A stretch of 8,267 nt of DNA, from positions 1-8,267 of the forward strand of contig JAOZOH010000125.1 of NCBI GenBank assembly GCA_029933365.1, given 5' to 3'. The translations under genes and the position numbers were made by a program. This document shows, piece after piece, positions 1 through 7,320 of the stretch. This DNA is from Desulfuromusa sp. GTDB taxonomy: Bacteria > Desulfobacterota > Desulfuromonadia > Desulfuromonadales > Geopsychrobacteraceae. Within the stretch, counting starts at the first letter, position 1; every line of letters starts with the position of its first letter. The notes beneath the pieces are model-generated. The model did no database searches and was not told the origin of the DNA. It saw only the letters and a program-made list of their open reading frames with translations.

Positions 1-13
1 TTCCAAGAATAAT

Positions 14-19
14 TATAAT
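14..19 (+). promoter_or_regulatory. Possible -10 box (TATAAT) near the window's left edge
   Basis: A perfect TATAAT hexamer lies in an AT-rich stretch. Its -35 partner would lie outside the window, so only half of a promoter can be seen. It could be a distal promoter for the ClC gene, or chance in AT-rich DNA. Confidence 0.2.
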
Positions 20-57
20 TTGCTGCGAAGTTATTGAATCAAAAGCAATAATCCCTA

Positions 58-86
58 TTGACCTGCTGCAAACCGTGGCGTACAAA
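58..86 (+). promoter_or_regulatory. Candidate sigma-70 promoter for the ClC gene
   Basis: TTGACC (58-63) matches five of six bases of the -35 consensus. It is followed after exactly 17 bases by TACAAA (81-86), which matches four of six bases of the -10 consensus. Transcription would begin near base 93, leaving a leader of about 65 bases before the preferred ATG at 160. The TTG of this -35 box also begins the longest open version of the ClC frame. If the promoter is real, that TTG cannot be the start codon of its transcript. The remainder of bases 1-159 shows no gene or convincing hairpin. Confidence 0.45.
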
Positions 87-159
87 TCATAGTTTACTTT
101 GTTTTCAATCCTCGAAAAATTGGTTTATGCTATTTGTACCATCTGGAAAAGTTAAAACA

Positions 160-1971
160 ATGACTAAGCCCCATCTGCCTATCTCATTTTATACTTACAC
201 ACGCCAAATTCGGCGGCGGACCCATCAGTTTCTCAGCCATTTTAAAATCAGTGATAATACCTTTCTGATTGTCCTCGCTGTTATCATTGGGATGCTCGGG
301 GGACTGGGGAACTACCTCTTTCGCAAGGCAATTGAACTGATTCATTGGCTGGTTGTGGAACAGAGCCTTGAACTGTTTGATATCTCGCTGGAACATTGGT
401 CTGTTCAGCGAATTCTGGTGATGTTTCTTCCGGCGATTGGTGGATTATTGGTCATCCCATTGTGGATGTTGTTTGCTAAAGATCTTAAGGGTGGTTTTGC
501 CACTTTTTTGGTTAAAGTTAACCTGAAGGGGGCTAAATTACCATTTCGACCGTTGTTTACCAAAGGGTTGGCATCTGCTATCACCCTTGGGACTGGCGGT
601 AGTGCCGGACAGGAAGGGCCGATTGCTGTTATTGGCGGAACCATTGGCAGCCAGTTTGGCAAAATGTTCAAAATGAGTGGTGACCGGATCAAAGTGCTGG
701 TGGCTTGCGGTGCTGCTGCCGGTGTTGCGGCAACCTTTAATGCTCCACTTGCCGGAGTTTTCTTTGCGACAGAAATTGTGCTGCTCTCTTCGTTTGAAGT
801 GGCAAGTTTTACTTCAATTGTGATTGCCAGCGGTATGGCAACGGTTGTTTCCCGGGCGCTGCTGGGTAATGTCTCAGAGGTCGTCACTCCCCCCTATACG
901 ATGGACAGTCTCTGGGAAATCGGCTTATATGTTTTACTTGGTATTCTGATTGGCTGTCTGGCGGCAGGGTTTATCCATTTTCATATTAAAATCAAAGATA
1001 TGATCGAGGCAGTCAAGCTTCCCCGACTGAGTAAGCCGATTTTGGGTGGGCTGCTGGTTGGTGCAATCGGAATCGGCTTGCCTCAGGTTTTTGGTAACGG
1101 CTATGAATTTGTTGGTTCGGTTCTGTCTGGCCAACATCCCTGGTATCTTCTCGTCCTCCTGGTGGTTGCCAAAATGGTGGCAACATCTATTACTCTTGGT
1201 TCCGGAATGCCGGGTGGTTTATTTGCCCCTTGTCTCTTTTTGGGAGCGGTTGCTGGTGGAGCCTACGGGCAGATTCTGGAACTGATTTTTCCGGCGGCTC
1301 ACCTTTCCAGTGGTGCCTATGCTCTGGTGGGGATGGGGGCCTTTCTGGCAGCGGCAACCCATGCGCCGATGACGGCTATCTTCCTGCTGTTTGAGATTAC
1401 TGACAGCTATGAGGTTATTATTCCGATTATGCTGGCCTGTGTCATTGGAACCTCCATCTCCCGACATTTGAAAAAAGATAGTTTGGAAACAGCGGAGTTG
1501 ACCCGTCTTGGAATTGACCTGGAAGCGGGGAAAGAGCGGAATATTATGAAGGGCCTTGCCGTTGGTGAGGTGATGTCTCACCGGGTTGAAACTATCCCTG
1601 AAAATATGACTCTTGGCCATTTTGCCGAGTTTATTCAACAGACTCACCATACCAATTTTCCACTGGTTGATGAATTGGGAGAACTGACCGGGATCATCTC
1701 GGTTCAGGATTTTATGGGGGTGGTTTTTGAGAAGGAGCTGATGGATCTGGTGGTGGTCAAGGAACTGGCAACAAAAGATGTTATCACTGTGCATGCCGAG
1801 GAAGATCTGGATACCGCCATGCGAAAAATTGGCTATCGCAATATCGAACAGCTACCTGTTGTCGACCGTGAATCCCATCGACAACTGCACGGTATCATTT
1901 CACGGCGTGATATGGTTTCTGCCTATAACCGTGCTCTGATGAGTCGCACCTTGGGGGAAAAGGATGACTGA
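160..1971 (+). CDS. ClC-family anion channel/transporter with C-terminal CBS pair
   Basis: This is an inner-membrane protein of the ClC family, which moves chloride or related anions as a homodimer. I chose ATG 160 (603 residues) because GGAAAAG at 145-151 sits 8 bases upstream and the protein then begins with a short basic cytoplasmic stretch. The frame is open back to TTG 58, but that codon lies in a likely -35 box and the added residues do not look like ClC. Hydrophobic helices run from about residue 35 to 430. Family hallmarks are GTGGSAGQEGP with the gating glutamate at E152, FNAPLAG near 193-199, and GMPGGLFAP ending near 357. Two cytoplasmic CBS domains follow (about 468-525 and 535-597), usual sites of adenine-nucleotide or other ligand sensing. 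Three functional positions of E. coli ClC-ec1 are altered: the GSGIPE motif reads KGGFAT (110-115), the proton glutamate E203 is I206, and Y445 aligns with E443. Family assignment is firm. The ion, and whether it is a channel or an exchanger, is open. The stop overlaps the helicase start. Confidence 0.93.
   Translation: MTKPHLPISFYTYTRQIRRRTHQFLSHFKISDNTFLIVLAVIIGMLGGLGNYLFRKAIELIHWLVVEQSLELFDISLEHWSVQRILVMFLPAIGGLLVIPLWMLFAKDLKGGFATFLVKVNLKGAKLPFRPLFTKGLASAITLGTGGSAGQEGPIAVIGGTIGSQFGKMFKMSGDRIKVLVACGAAAGVAATFNAPLAGVFFATEIVLLSSFEVASFTSIVIASGMATVVSRALLGNVSEVVTPPYTMDSLWEIGLYVLLGILIGCLAAGFIHFHIKIKDMIEAVKLPRLSKPILGGLLVGAIGIGLPQVFGNGYEFVGSVLSGQHPWYLLVLLVVAKMVATSITLGSGMPGGLFAPCLFLGAVAGGAYGQILELIFPAAHLSSGAYALVGMGAFLAAATHAPMTAIFLLFEITDSYEVIIPIMLACVIGTSISRHLKKDSLETAELTRLGIDLEAGKERNIMKGLAVGEVMSHRVETIPENMTLGHFAEFIQQTHHTNFPLVDELGELTGIISVQDFMGVVFEKELMDLVVVKELATKDVITVHAEEDLDTAMRKIGYRNIEQLPVVDRESHRQLHGIISRRDMVSAYNRALMSRTLGEKDD
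1953..1963 (+). promoter_or_regulatory. Purine-rich ribosome site for the helicase, inside the ClC gene
   Basis: A run of G and A (GGGGGAAAAGG, 1953-1963) directly precedes the ATG at 1964, while the ClC stop codon is at 1969-1971. The ribosome site therefore lies within the ClC coding region. Ribosomes ending ClC translation could restart on the helicase, which implies translational coupling. Confidence 0.5.
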
Positions 1972-4210
1972 TCTACTGGAAGCATTAAATGAGCCACAGC
2001 GACAGGCGGTTTTGCATGAGAATGGTCCCTTGCTGTTGCTGGCGGGTGCCGGTTCAGGGAAAACCCGTGCTTTGACCCACCGGGTTGCCCACCTGATTTG
2101 TGAGCGCGGTGTGCCTGCCTGGCGGATCATGGCGGTGACCTTCACCAATAAGGCCGCGACGGAAATGCGGGAGCGCCTTGAAGCACTGCTGGGGCAAAGT
2201 AAACTTCCCTGGATCTCAACATTCCATTCCAGCTGTGCCCGTATTCTGCGCCAGGAAATTCACCATCTTGGCTATGGCAGAGATTTTACTATTTACGACG
2301 ATCAGGATCAGTTGCGCTTGTTGCGGGATCTGCTCAAAGCACAACAAATTTCTGAAAAGGTGTTGAAACCCCGGGCGGCGGCCTCCTTCATTGATCGGGC
2401 TAAAAATCGTGGCCTGCTTCCCGACGCGCTAGATGAGATTCGTACAGATGAGGAACTTCTGGCAGAATTATACGCCCAGTATCAACAGAAGTTGAAAGCT
2501 GCCAATGCTGTTGATTTTGGTGATTTGCTTCTGTTGACAGTCCGTTTGTTTGAAGAATATCCAGAGGTTCGGCAGCGCTGGCAAGAGCGATTTTCCCATC
2601 TTTTGATTGATGAATTTCAGGACACTAACCGGGTTCAATATCGGCTGATGCAGTTGTTGCTGGGGGCTGAAACCAACCTTTGTGTTGTTGGTGATGACGA
2701 TCAATCGATTTACCGGTGGCGGGGAGCTGAAGTTGATAATATCCTTGGGTTTGATCATGATTTTTCCAACGTGAAGATTATCCGTCTGGAGCAGAATTAC
2801 CGTTCAACCCGGACAATTCTACAAGCGGCAGGTGGAGTCGTTGGTCATAATCCTGATCGGCGGGATAAAGAGCTCTGGACCGATAACCCCGCAGGTGACA
2901 CAATTCATATTGAGGCAGCCCCCGATGATCTGGATGAGGCCCGTTTTGTTGCCGGGGAGGTGGGACGATTGCAGAATCAGGGTTATAGTCTGCGCGATAT
3001 CGCTGTATTCTATCGGACTAACGCTCAATCGCGTGCTCTTGAAGAGGCTTTGCGTGGCAATCGAATCCCCTATGTGATGTTCGGTGGGGTGAAGTTCTAC
3101 TCCCGTCTCGAAGTTAAAGATGCCCTTTCTTATTTACGGGTACTGGTCAATCCTCAGGATTCTCTGGCTACTCGGCGTATTATCAATGTCCCGGCACGGG
3201 GAATTGGCAACACCACAGTTGAGCGAATAGCTGCGTTTGAAACAGAATCGGTTGGTTTTCTTGCTGCCTGTCGATTGGCGTTGGAACATCATGCTTTAAA
3301 AGGAGCCGCAGCTAAAAAAGTGGCCACTTTTCTGGCTATGATTGATGATTTTACGCTGCGTTTGGAGCGGGTTCCTTATCCCCAATTGATGGCGGAATTG
3401 ATCGATGCAAGTGGTTATGGTCCTCTCCTTAAAGAAGAGGCTGAAGGGGCTTTGACCAGTGATGGTCGCCAGGAAGCAAAAGGGCGTCTGGAAAATCTGG
3501 AACAGCTTTTGGTCGGGATGGAAGAGCATGCTGCTGTTGAGGGCTCAGTGCAAGATTACCTGGAACAAATTGCCCTGATCACCGATCTGGATAAGTATGA
3601 TGCGACTCAGCAGCGAGTTACTTTGATGACCCTTCATTCTGCCAAGGGTTTGGAATTTCCGGTGGTTTTTATGACAGGAATGGAGGAGGGATTATTTCCC
3701 CATTCTCGCTCTGGAGCTTTGGGTGAAGACCTTGCCGAAGAACGACGGCTTTGTTATGTCGGGATGACCCGGGCGATGCAGAAGTTGTATCTGTCCCACG
3801 CACGTCGCCGCAGGGTTTATGGGACTTATCAATTCAATCCACCAAGTCGGTTTCTGGCTGAAATTCCACCAGAGTTGCTGGTCGATTTTGCGCCAGGTAC
3901 GGCGGCTATTGAAACTCCAACACCTGAACACAATTTAGCGTCGTTAGCAGGTCTGGTTGCTGGGGATGAAACAACTTATCAGCTGGAAGATGAGGTTGTT
4001 GCTGTCCAGGGTAATACACCAAGGCGGGAAAGCGCCCCGCATGACGCTGGTGGTCTACAGTTGGGAAACCGGGTAAGACATGTAAAATTTGGTATTGGCA
4101 CCGTGCGGCGACTGGAAGGAAGTGGCGATAAACAAAAGGTTATCGTTTATTTTAACTCGGTGGGATCAAAGAAACTGTTGCTGAAATTTGCTGGCTTGAT
4201 GCCGGTTTAA
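1964..4210 (+). CDS. uvrD: UvrD/PcrA-type superfamily 1A DNA helicase
   Basis: This is an ATP-dependent 3'-5' DNA helicase of the UvrD/PcrA/Rep group, which acts in nucleotide-excision and mismatch repair, removal of protein roadblocks and replication restart. All motifs are present in order: Q motif LNEPQRQAV (8-16), Walker A AGAGSGKT (27-34), Ia TFTNKAATEM (from 59), Walker B DEFQD (216-220), III GDDDQSIYRWRG (243-254), IV QNYRS (277-281), V TLHSAKGLEF (556-565) and VI CYVGMTRA (597-604). The C-terminus (about 700-748, beginning LGNRVRHVKFGIG) resembles the Tudor-like domain that PcrA and UvrD use to contact RNA polymerase, which argues against Rep. The length of 748 residues is typical and nothing is missing. 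ATG 1964 is supported by a G/A-rich ribosome site and by the Q motif beginning a few residues in. It overlaps the ClC gene by 8 bases. Whether to call it UvrD or PcrA is naming only; I cannot separate them by sequence alone. Confidence 0.96.
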   Translation: MTDLLEALNEPQRQAVLHENGPLLLLAGAGSGKTRALTHRVAHLICERGVPAWRIMAVTFTNKAATEMRERLEALLGQSKLPWISTFHSSCARILRQEIHHLGYGRDFTIYDDQDQLRLLRDLLKAQQISEKVLKPRAAASFIDRAKNRGLLPDALDEIRTDEELLAELYAQYQQKLKAANAVDFGDLLLLTVRLFEEYPEVRQRWQERFSHLLIDEFQDTNRVQYRLMQLLLGAETNLCVVGDDDQSIYRWRGAEVDNILGFDHDFSNVKIIRLEQNYRSTRTILQAAGGVVGHNPDRRDKELWTDNPAGDTIHIEAAPDDLDEARFVAGEVGRLQNQGYSLRDIAVFYRTNAQSRALEEALRGNRIPYVMFGGVKFYSRLEVKDALSYLRVLVNPQDSLATRRIINVPARGIGNTTVERIAAFETESVGFLAACRLALEHHALKGAAAKKVATFLAMIDDFTLRLERVPYPQLMAELIDASGYGPLLKEEAEGALTSDGRQEAKGRLENLEQLLVGMEEHAAVEGSVQDYLEQIALITDLDKYDATQQRVTLMTLHSAKGLEFPVVFMTGMEEGLFPHSRSGALGEDLAEERRLCYVGMTRAMQKLYLSHARRRRVYGTYQFNPPSRFLAEIPPELLVDFAPGTAAIETPTPEHNLASLAGLVAGDETTYQLEDEVVAVQGNTPRRESAPHDAGGLQLGNRVRHVKFGIGTVRRLEGSGDKQKVIVYFNSVGSKKLLLKFAGLMPV

Positions 4211-4243
4211 TTCTGTTTTAGTTGTTATGTCATTAATTTTTGC

Positions 4244-4248
4244 GAAGG
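4244..4248 (+). promoter_or_regulatory. Ribosome-binding site that decides the regulator's start
   Basis: GAAGG at 4244-4248 lies 8 bases before ATG 4257. The earlier in-frame ATG at 4227 has only T-rich sequence before it and no Shine-Dalgarno match. This favours 4257, which also places the receiver domain's first strand a few residues after the start, as is normal. The 46 bases between the helicase stop and 4257 contain no terminator-like hairpin. Confidence 0.6.
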
Positions 4249-4256
4249 CACCAATA

Positions 4257-7200
4257 ATGGTGGAATCAGAGAGACAATTTACCCTGTTGTTGGTGGATGA
4301 CAATCCCACCAACTTGCTGTTGCTGGTCAAAATCATCGAACTTGATCTGCCCGAGGTGCGTGTGCTGACTGCTTCTTCTGCCCAGGAAGGGTTGCAACTG
4401 GCTGAACGGGAACGAATTGATGGTGCTTTTATTGATGTACAGATGCCGCAGATGGGTGGTCTCGATATGTGTCGGCAACTTCGAGTCAAAGCACGTACTG
4501 CCACAATTCCATTGGTTTTGATGACTGCCCATATTGCTTCACCGGCAATGCGTGCAGAAGGGCTTGAAGTTGGGGCTTACGATTTCATCTCCCAACCGAT
4601 CAGTAATGTTGAAATGCTGGCACGGATTAAAGTGATGCTACGCCTGTGTGAAAGTGAACAGCGTACACTTGAGAATAACCAGCAACTGCAACAACAGTTG
4701 ACTGAGCATTCAGACCGCTTGCGTTGGATCAGTGGACTGCTGATCTCAGGCGATGGATCCCTGACAGCGCCGGATCGGCAATTGCTTCGTCATCTGGTCA
4801 ATGAATTACCTGACCTAAGGCAAATTGATGAGAAATTATTCTTTGAAAAAATAGTGACCGAGTTTCCCATTCACTGGCGCCGTACCCTGTTGAAGTTGTC
4901 TTTACTTGACCGTATTCCAATACCTCTGGCACAAAAATTGGGTGAGATTACTGATGTCGCTGCGGTTCTTGATTATTTGAGTCGAAACCGGCTGGCTTTG
5001 AAACAAACAGACAGTGGCGAAGAATATCTGCTTTTTAGTTCTCAAGCGAGAGATCTGCTACGCCAGAAAGCGAAACAAGACCTCACTGAAATCGACCGGC
5101 AACAGGTCTATGTCACTGCTGCAGAATGGTATCGGAAGCGGGAAGATTATACTGCTACTCTTGGATGTCTGGTTTATGCAGGCCAGTATGGCGCTGTTTC
5201 GCAATTGCTGAGCCAACTAGGGTTGATTCTGCTGGATAAATATTACTGTTCTCGAGTTCTTCCTCAAATCGACCAGATTCCAGAAACTGTAGCTGAAACC
5301 TGTGGTTGGTTGTGCTTGTTTCGAGGGATTAACTATCTGCAACAACCATCGATTGATGCTGATGAATGGTTGGAATTGGCCTATCAACGGTTTCAAGCTG
5401 CTGAGGATTCTCGCGGGCTGCTGCTGACCCTGACACAACAGGTTTTCCAAATGGTTTTATTTGGTCAACCTTTTGCGTGTTGGTCGAATCGTTTGGAGAT
5501 TTTGAGAAAATTGGCTGCTGCTCAGCTTCCTCTGGTTGAACCTGTTGAGCGTCTTAAAATAGCTTTTATTTTAGGTTTGGCTGAATTATTCATTGCTGGT
5601 GATCTAAATGCTGTGGAAAGAATTCTGTCGACAGGCTTAGCTGAAGCCCAACAGTTGCAATTACCGGAACAACAGATGGAATTAAATCTGTTGCGTTCTC
5701 TGTATGCACTCCAGCAGGGGCGCTATATAGTGGCACGTACCGCTTTGGAACAAGGGTTGAACCTTAGCCTTGAGCGGGGTCATTTGGTTCCCAATAGCTT
5801 ATTACAAGTTGCTGCTTGTAGTTTGCTGTATGCTTCCGGTCGCTTGGACGAATTGCAACAGCAGCAAAGGATTCTGACCGATACCTGTGGCGGTGATATT
5901 CAAAAACATACAGGAATTTCTGCTTTACTTGGTTATTATATCGCTGGGTTGTTTCTGTCGCGCGGTGAGCAGCAGAGAGCATTGGAAACACTTGAAGTTG
6001 CTCGATTGGACGGACAGGCCGTTAATAATATCCAGATGCAAAGCCGCTTGGTGCAATTAAGGGGCTGGGTGAAAGCGTTGTCCGGTCAGAAAGCTGCGGC
6101 GCTATCTGACCTTGAAACAGGTTTACAGTTGCGGGAAGAGGCTGGGGGAGCTCTGTTTTATATTGAAAGTTTGTTGATAGCTGGAGCCACCTGCTTTGTC
6201 CTGCAACAGTTTGATCAGGCTACTGAATACCTGAATGCGGGTCTAACTGAATCTAAAAAGTATAAAGAGGAACGGTTTCGCACTGGTTTGCATGCTTGGT
6301 TAGCGGTGGCACAAAAAAGGTGTGGCAATTCGGCTGGTGCTGTTGAACACGCTCAGACTTTTCTGGAGCTGTTGCGGCGCCATAGAGGAAATTATTTCAT
6401 CGGATTGATACCCGAGTTACTCGATGAGCTACAGCCACTTATAAAACAGAAAAACGAACGGATTCTGTTGCAACCACTATTGGAAGGTCGCCTTCTGGCA
6501 GCTTATAATGGGAAAAATCAACAGATACCATTACTCAGGGTTCATTGCTTGGGCGGGTTTCAATTACAATTGCAGCGGGAATTTTTTAACCTGAACCAAG
6601 TAGGACAGGCTTCCCGGCAGATCCTCGCGCTTTTGGTTGTTGCGCCGAATCACACTCTGAGTATTGAATTAGTGATGGGGTTGTTGTGGCCCGACAGCTC
6701 CTCAAGAAAAGCAAGAAACAGCTTTGATACAGCACATTCCCGGTTACGTAAAGCTTTGGAAGATTGCCTGGGAAAACAGATACGGCGGGATTATCTGGTA
6801 TTACAAAAGGGGATGTTAGCACTGCATCATGTGCAGATTGATACCTTTTTATTCAGTGAAGCGATGAAAATTGCACGCTATCATTGGCAACGAGATAATT
6901 TCTGGCAGGCAGAACATGCTCTATGGAAAATGGAGAGCTTTTGGCATGGAGAATTTCTCTCCGGGTATGATCTGGATGGTGACCTGCTGCTCCAGCGTGA
7001 ACAGTTGACCCAATTGCATCTGGAACAAATTGGTATGCTTGCTCAATTGTTGCAGCGACGCCAGCAGCAAGAGGAGTCGGCTAAATTATTACAGCAGGGT
7101 TTATTGCTTGATCCAACTTATGATCCTATAATCAGACAACTATTGGCGCTTTACCGACAACAGCAGGATCCTCATGCTGCCAATTTATTATTGGAAAGGT

Positions 7201-7277
7201 ATCGAGTTGCTTTGCAGAATGAAGAATATCAGCCCGAAGAGATTGAAGAACTTATTGAAGTATTAGTCCCGCTATAA
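4257..7277 (+). CDS. Large regulator: receiver domain, MalT-like TPR arm, SARP winged helix and BTAD
   Basis: This is a probable cytoplasmic transcription regulator of 1006 residues; its target genes and signal are unknown. Residues 5-125 form a CheY-like receiver: acidic pair D14-D15, phospho-acceptor D60 in AFIDVQMPQMGG, T90 in VLMTAH. The usual lysine before the final proline is Q113 (FISQPI). A glutamine-rich probable coiled coil follows (about 131-155). From about 200 to 310 the protein resembles the winged-helix and arm region that follows the ATPase of MalT-type regulators (LLKLSLLDRIPIPLAQKLG, then AAEWYRKREDYTATLGCL). Helical TPR-like repeats run to about 745. The C-terminus has a PhoB/SARP-type winged helix (about 759-850; LRVHCLGGFQLQ, LLWPDSSSRKARNSF) and a BTAD helical domain (about 861-1000), the pair that binds DNA and contacts RNA polymerase in SARP activators. 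No P-loop is visible, and no LuxR-type helix-turn-helix. No histidine kinase is encoded in the window. The frame is also open from ATG 4227. Domain calls at both ends are strong; the MalT resemblance of the middle is moderate. Confidence 0.88.
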   Translation: MVESERQFTLLLVDDNPTNLLLLVKIIELDLPEVRVLTASSAQEGLQLAERERIDGAFIDVQMPQMGGLDMCRQLRVKARTATIPLVLMTAHIASPAMRAEGLEVGAYDFISQPISNVEMLARIKVMLRLCESEQRTLENNQQLQQQLTEHSDRLRWISGLLISGDGSLTAPDRQLLRHLVNELPDLRQIDEKLFFEKIVTEFPIHWRRTLLKLSLLDRIPIPLAQKLGEITDVAAVLDYLSRNRLALKQTDSGEEYLLFSSQARDLLRQKAKQDLTEIDRQQVYVTAAEWYRKREDYTATLGCLVYAGQYGAVSQLLSQLGLILLDKYYCSRVLPQIDQIPETVAETCGWLCLFRGINYLQQPSIDADEWLELAYQRFQAAEDSRGLLLTLTQQVFQMVLFGQPFACWSNRLEILRKLAAAQLPLVEPVERLKIAFILGLAELFIAGDLNAVERILSTGLAEAQQLQLPEQQMELNLLRSLYALQQGRYIVARTALEQGLNLSLERGHLVPNSLLQVAACSLLYASGRLDELQQQQRILTDTCGGDIQKHTGISALLGYYIAGLFLSRGEQQRALETLEVARLDGQAVNNIQMQSRLVQLRGWVKALSGQKAAALSDLETGLQLREEAGGALFYIESLLIAGATCFVLQQFDQATEYLNAGLTESKKYKEERFRTGLHAWLAVAQKRCGNSAGAVEHAQTFLELLRRHRGNYFIGLIPELLDELQPLIKQKNERILLQPLLEGRLLAAYNGKNQQIPLLRVHCLGGFQLQLQREFFNLNQVGQASRQILALLVVAPNHTLSIELVMGLLWPDSSSRKARNSFDTAHSRLRKALEDCLGKQIRRDYLVLQKGMLALHHVQIDTFLFSEAMKIARYHWQRDNFWQAEHALWKMESFWHGEFLSGYDLDGDLLLQREQLTQLHLEQIGMLAQLLQRRQQQEESAKLLQQGLLLDPTYDPIIRQLLALYRQQQDPHAANLLLERYRVALQNEEYQPEEIEELIEVLVPL

Positions 7278-7278
7278 T
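7273..7278 (+). promoter_or_regulatory. Possible -10 box overlapping the regulator stop, upstream of mrp
   Basis: A perfect TATAAT covers the regulator's TAA stop codon (7275-7277) and lies 42 bases before the mrp start. No good -35 hexamer is found at 16-18 bases upstream (ACTTAT at 7250-7255 is poor), and there is no TGn extension. It may let mrp be transcribed separately, but support is weak. Confidence 0.22.
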
Positions 7279-7320
7279 GATTTAATATTTCTACCAATAA
7301 ACGAAGGAGAACAGATCGTT

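Noticed and set aside
405..887. Long minus-strand open frame of 160 codons opposite the ClC gene
   Set aside because: It lies wholly opposite a well-conserved coding region, its translation is low-complexity in A, P, T and N, and it shows no family motif. It is a shadow of the ClC gene.
1219..1794. Minus-strand open frame of 191 codons opposite the ClC end
   Set aside because: It is rich in H, Q and N, typical of antisense reading, with no recognisable domain and no sensible ribosome site. The + strand here encodes the ClC C-terminus and CBS domains.
4227..4256. Upstream ATG 4227 as the start of the large regulator
   Set aside because: It adds only ten residues, has no Shine-Dalgarno sequence before it, and 4257 has a well-spaced GAAGG. 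It cannot be excluded, but is less likely.
4720..4860. A hidden nucleotide-binding domain in the large regulator
   Set aside because: I looked for a GxxxxGK[ST] P-loop and a hydrophobic-DD Walker B between the receiver and the helical arm and found neither; the segment is also too short.
4650..7100. CAA/CAG-rich stretches in the regulator as DNA repeats
   Set aside because: They are scattered short glutamine runs in helical, coiled-coil and TPR segments, with no regular repeat unit or spacing, so no tandem repeat or CRISPR-like array is present.
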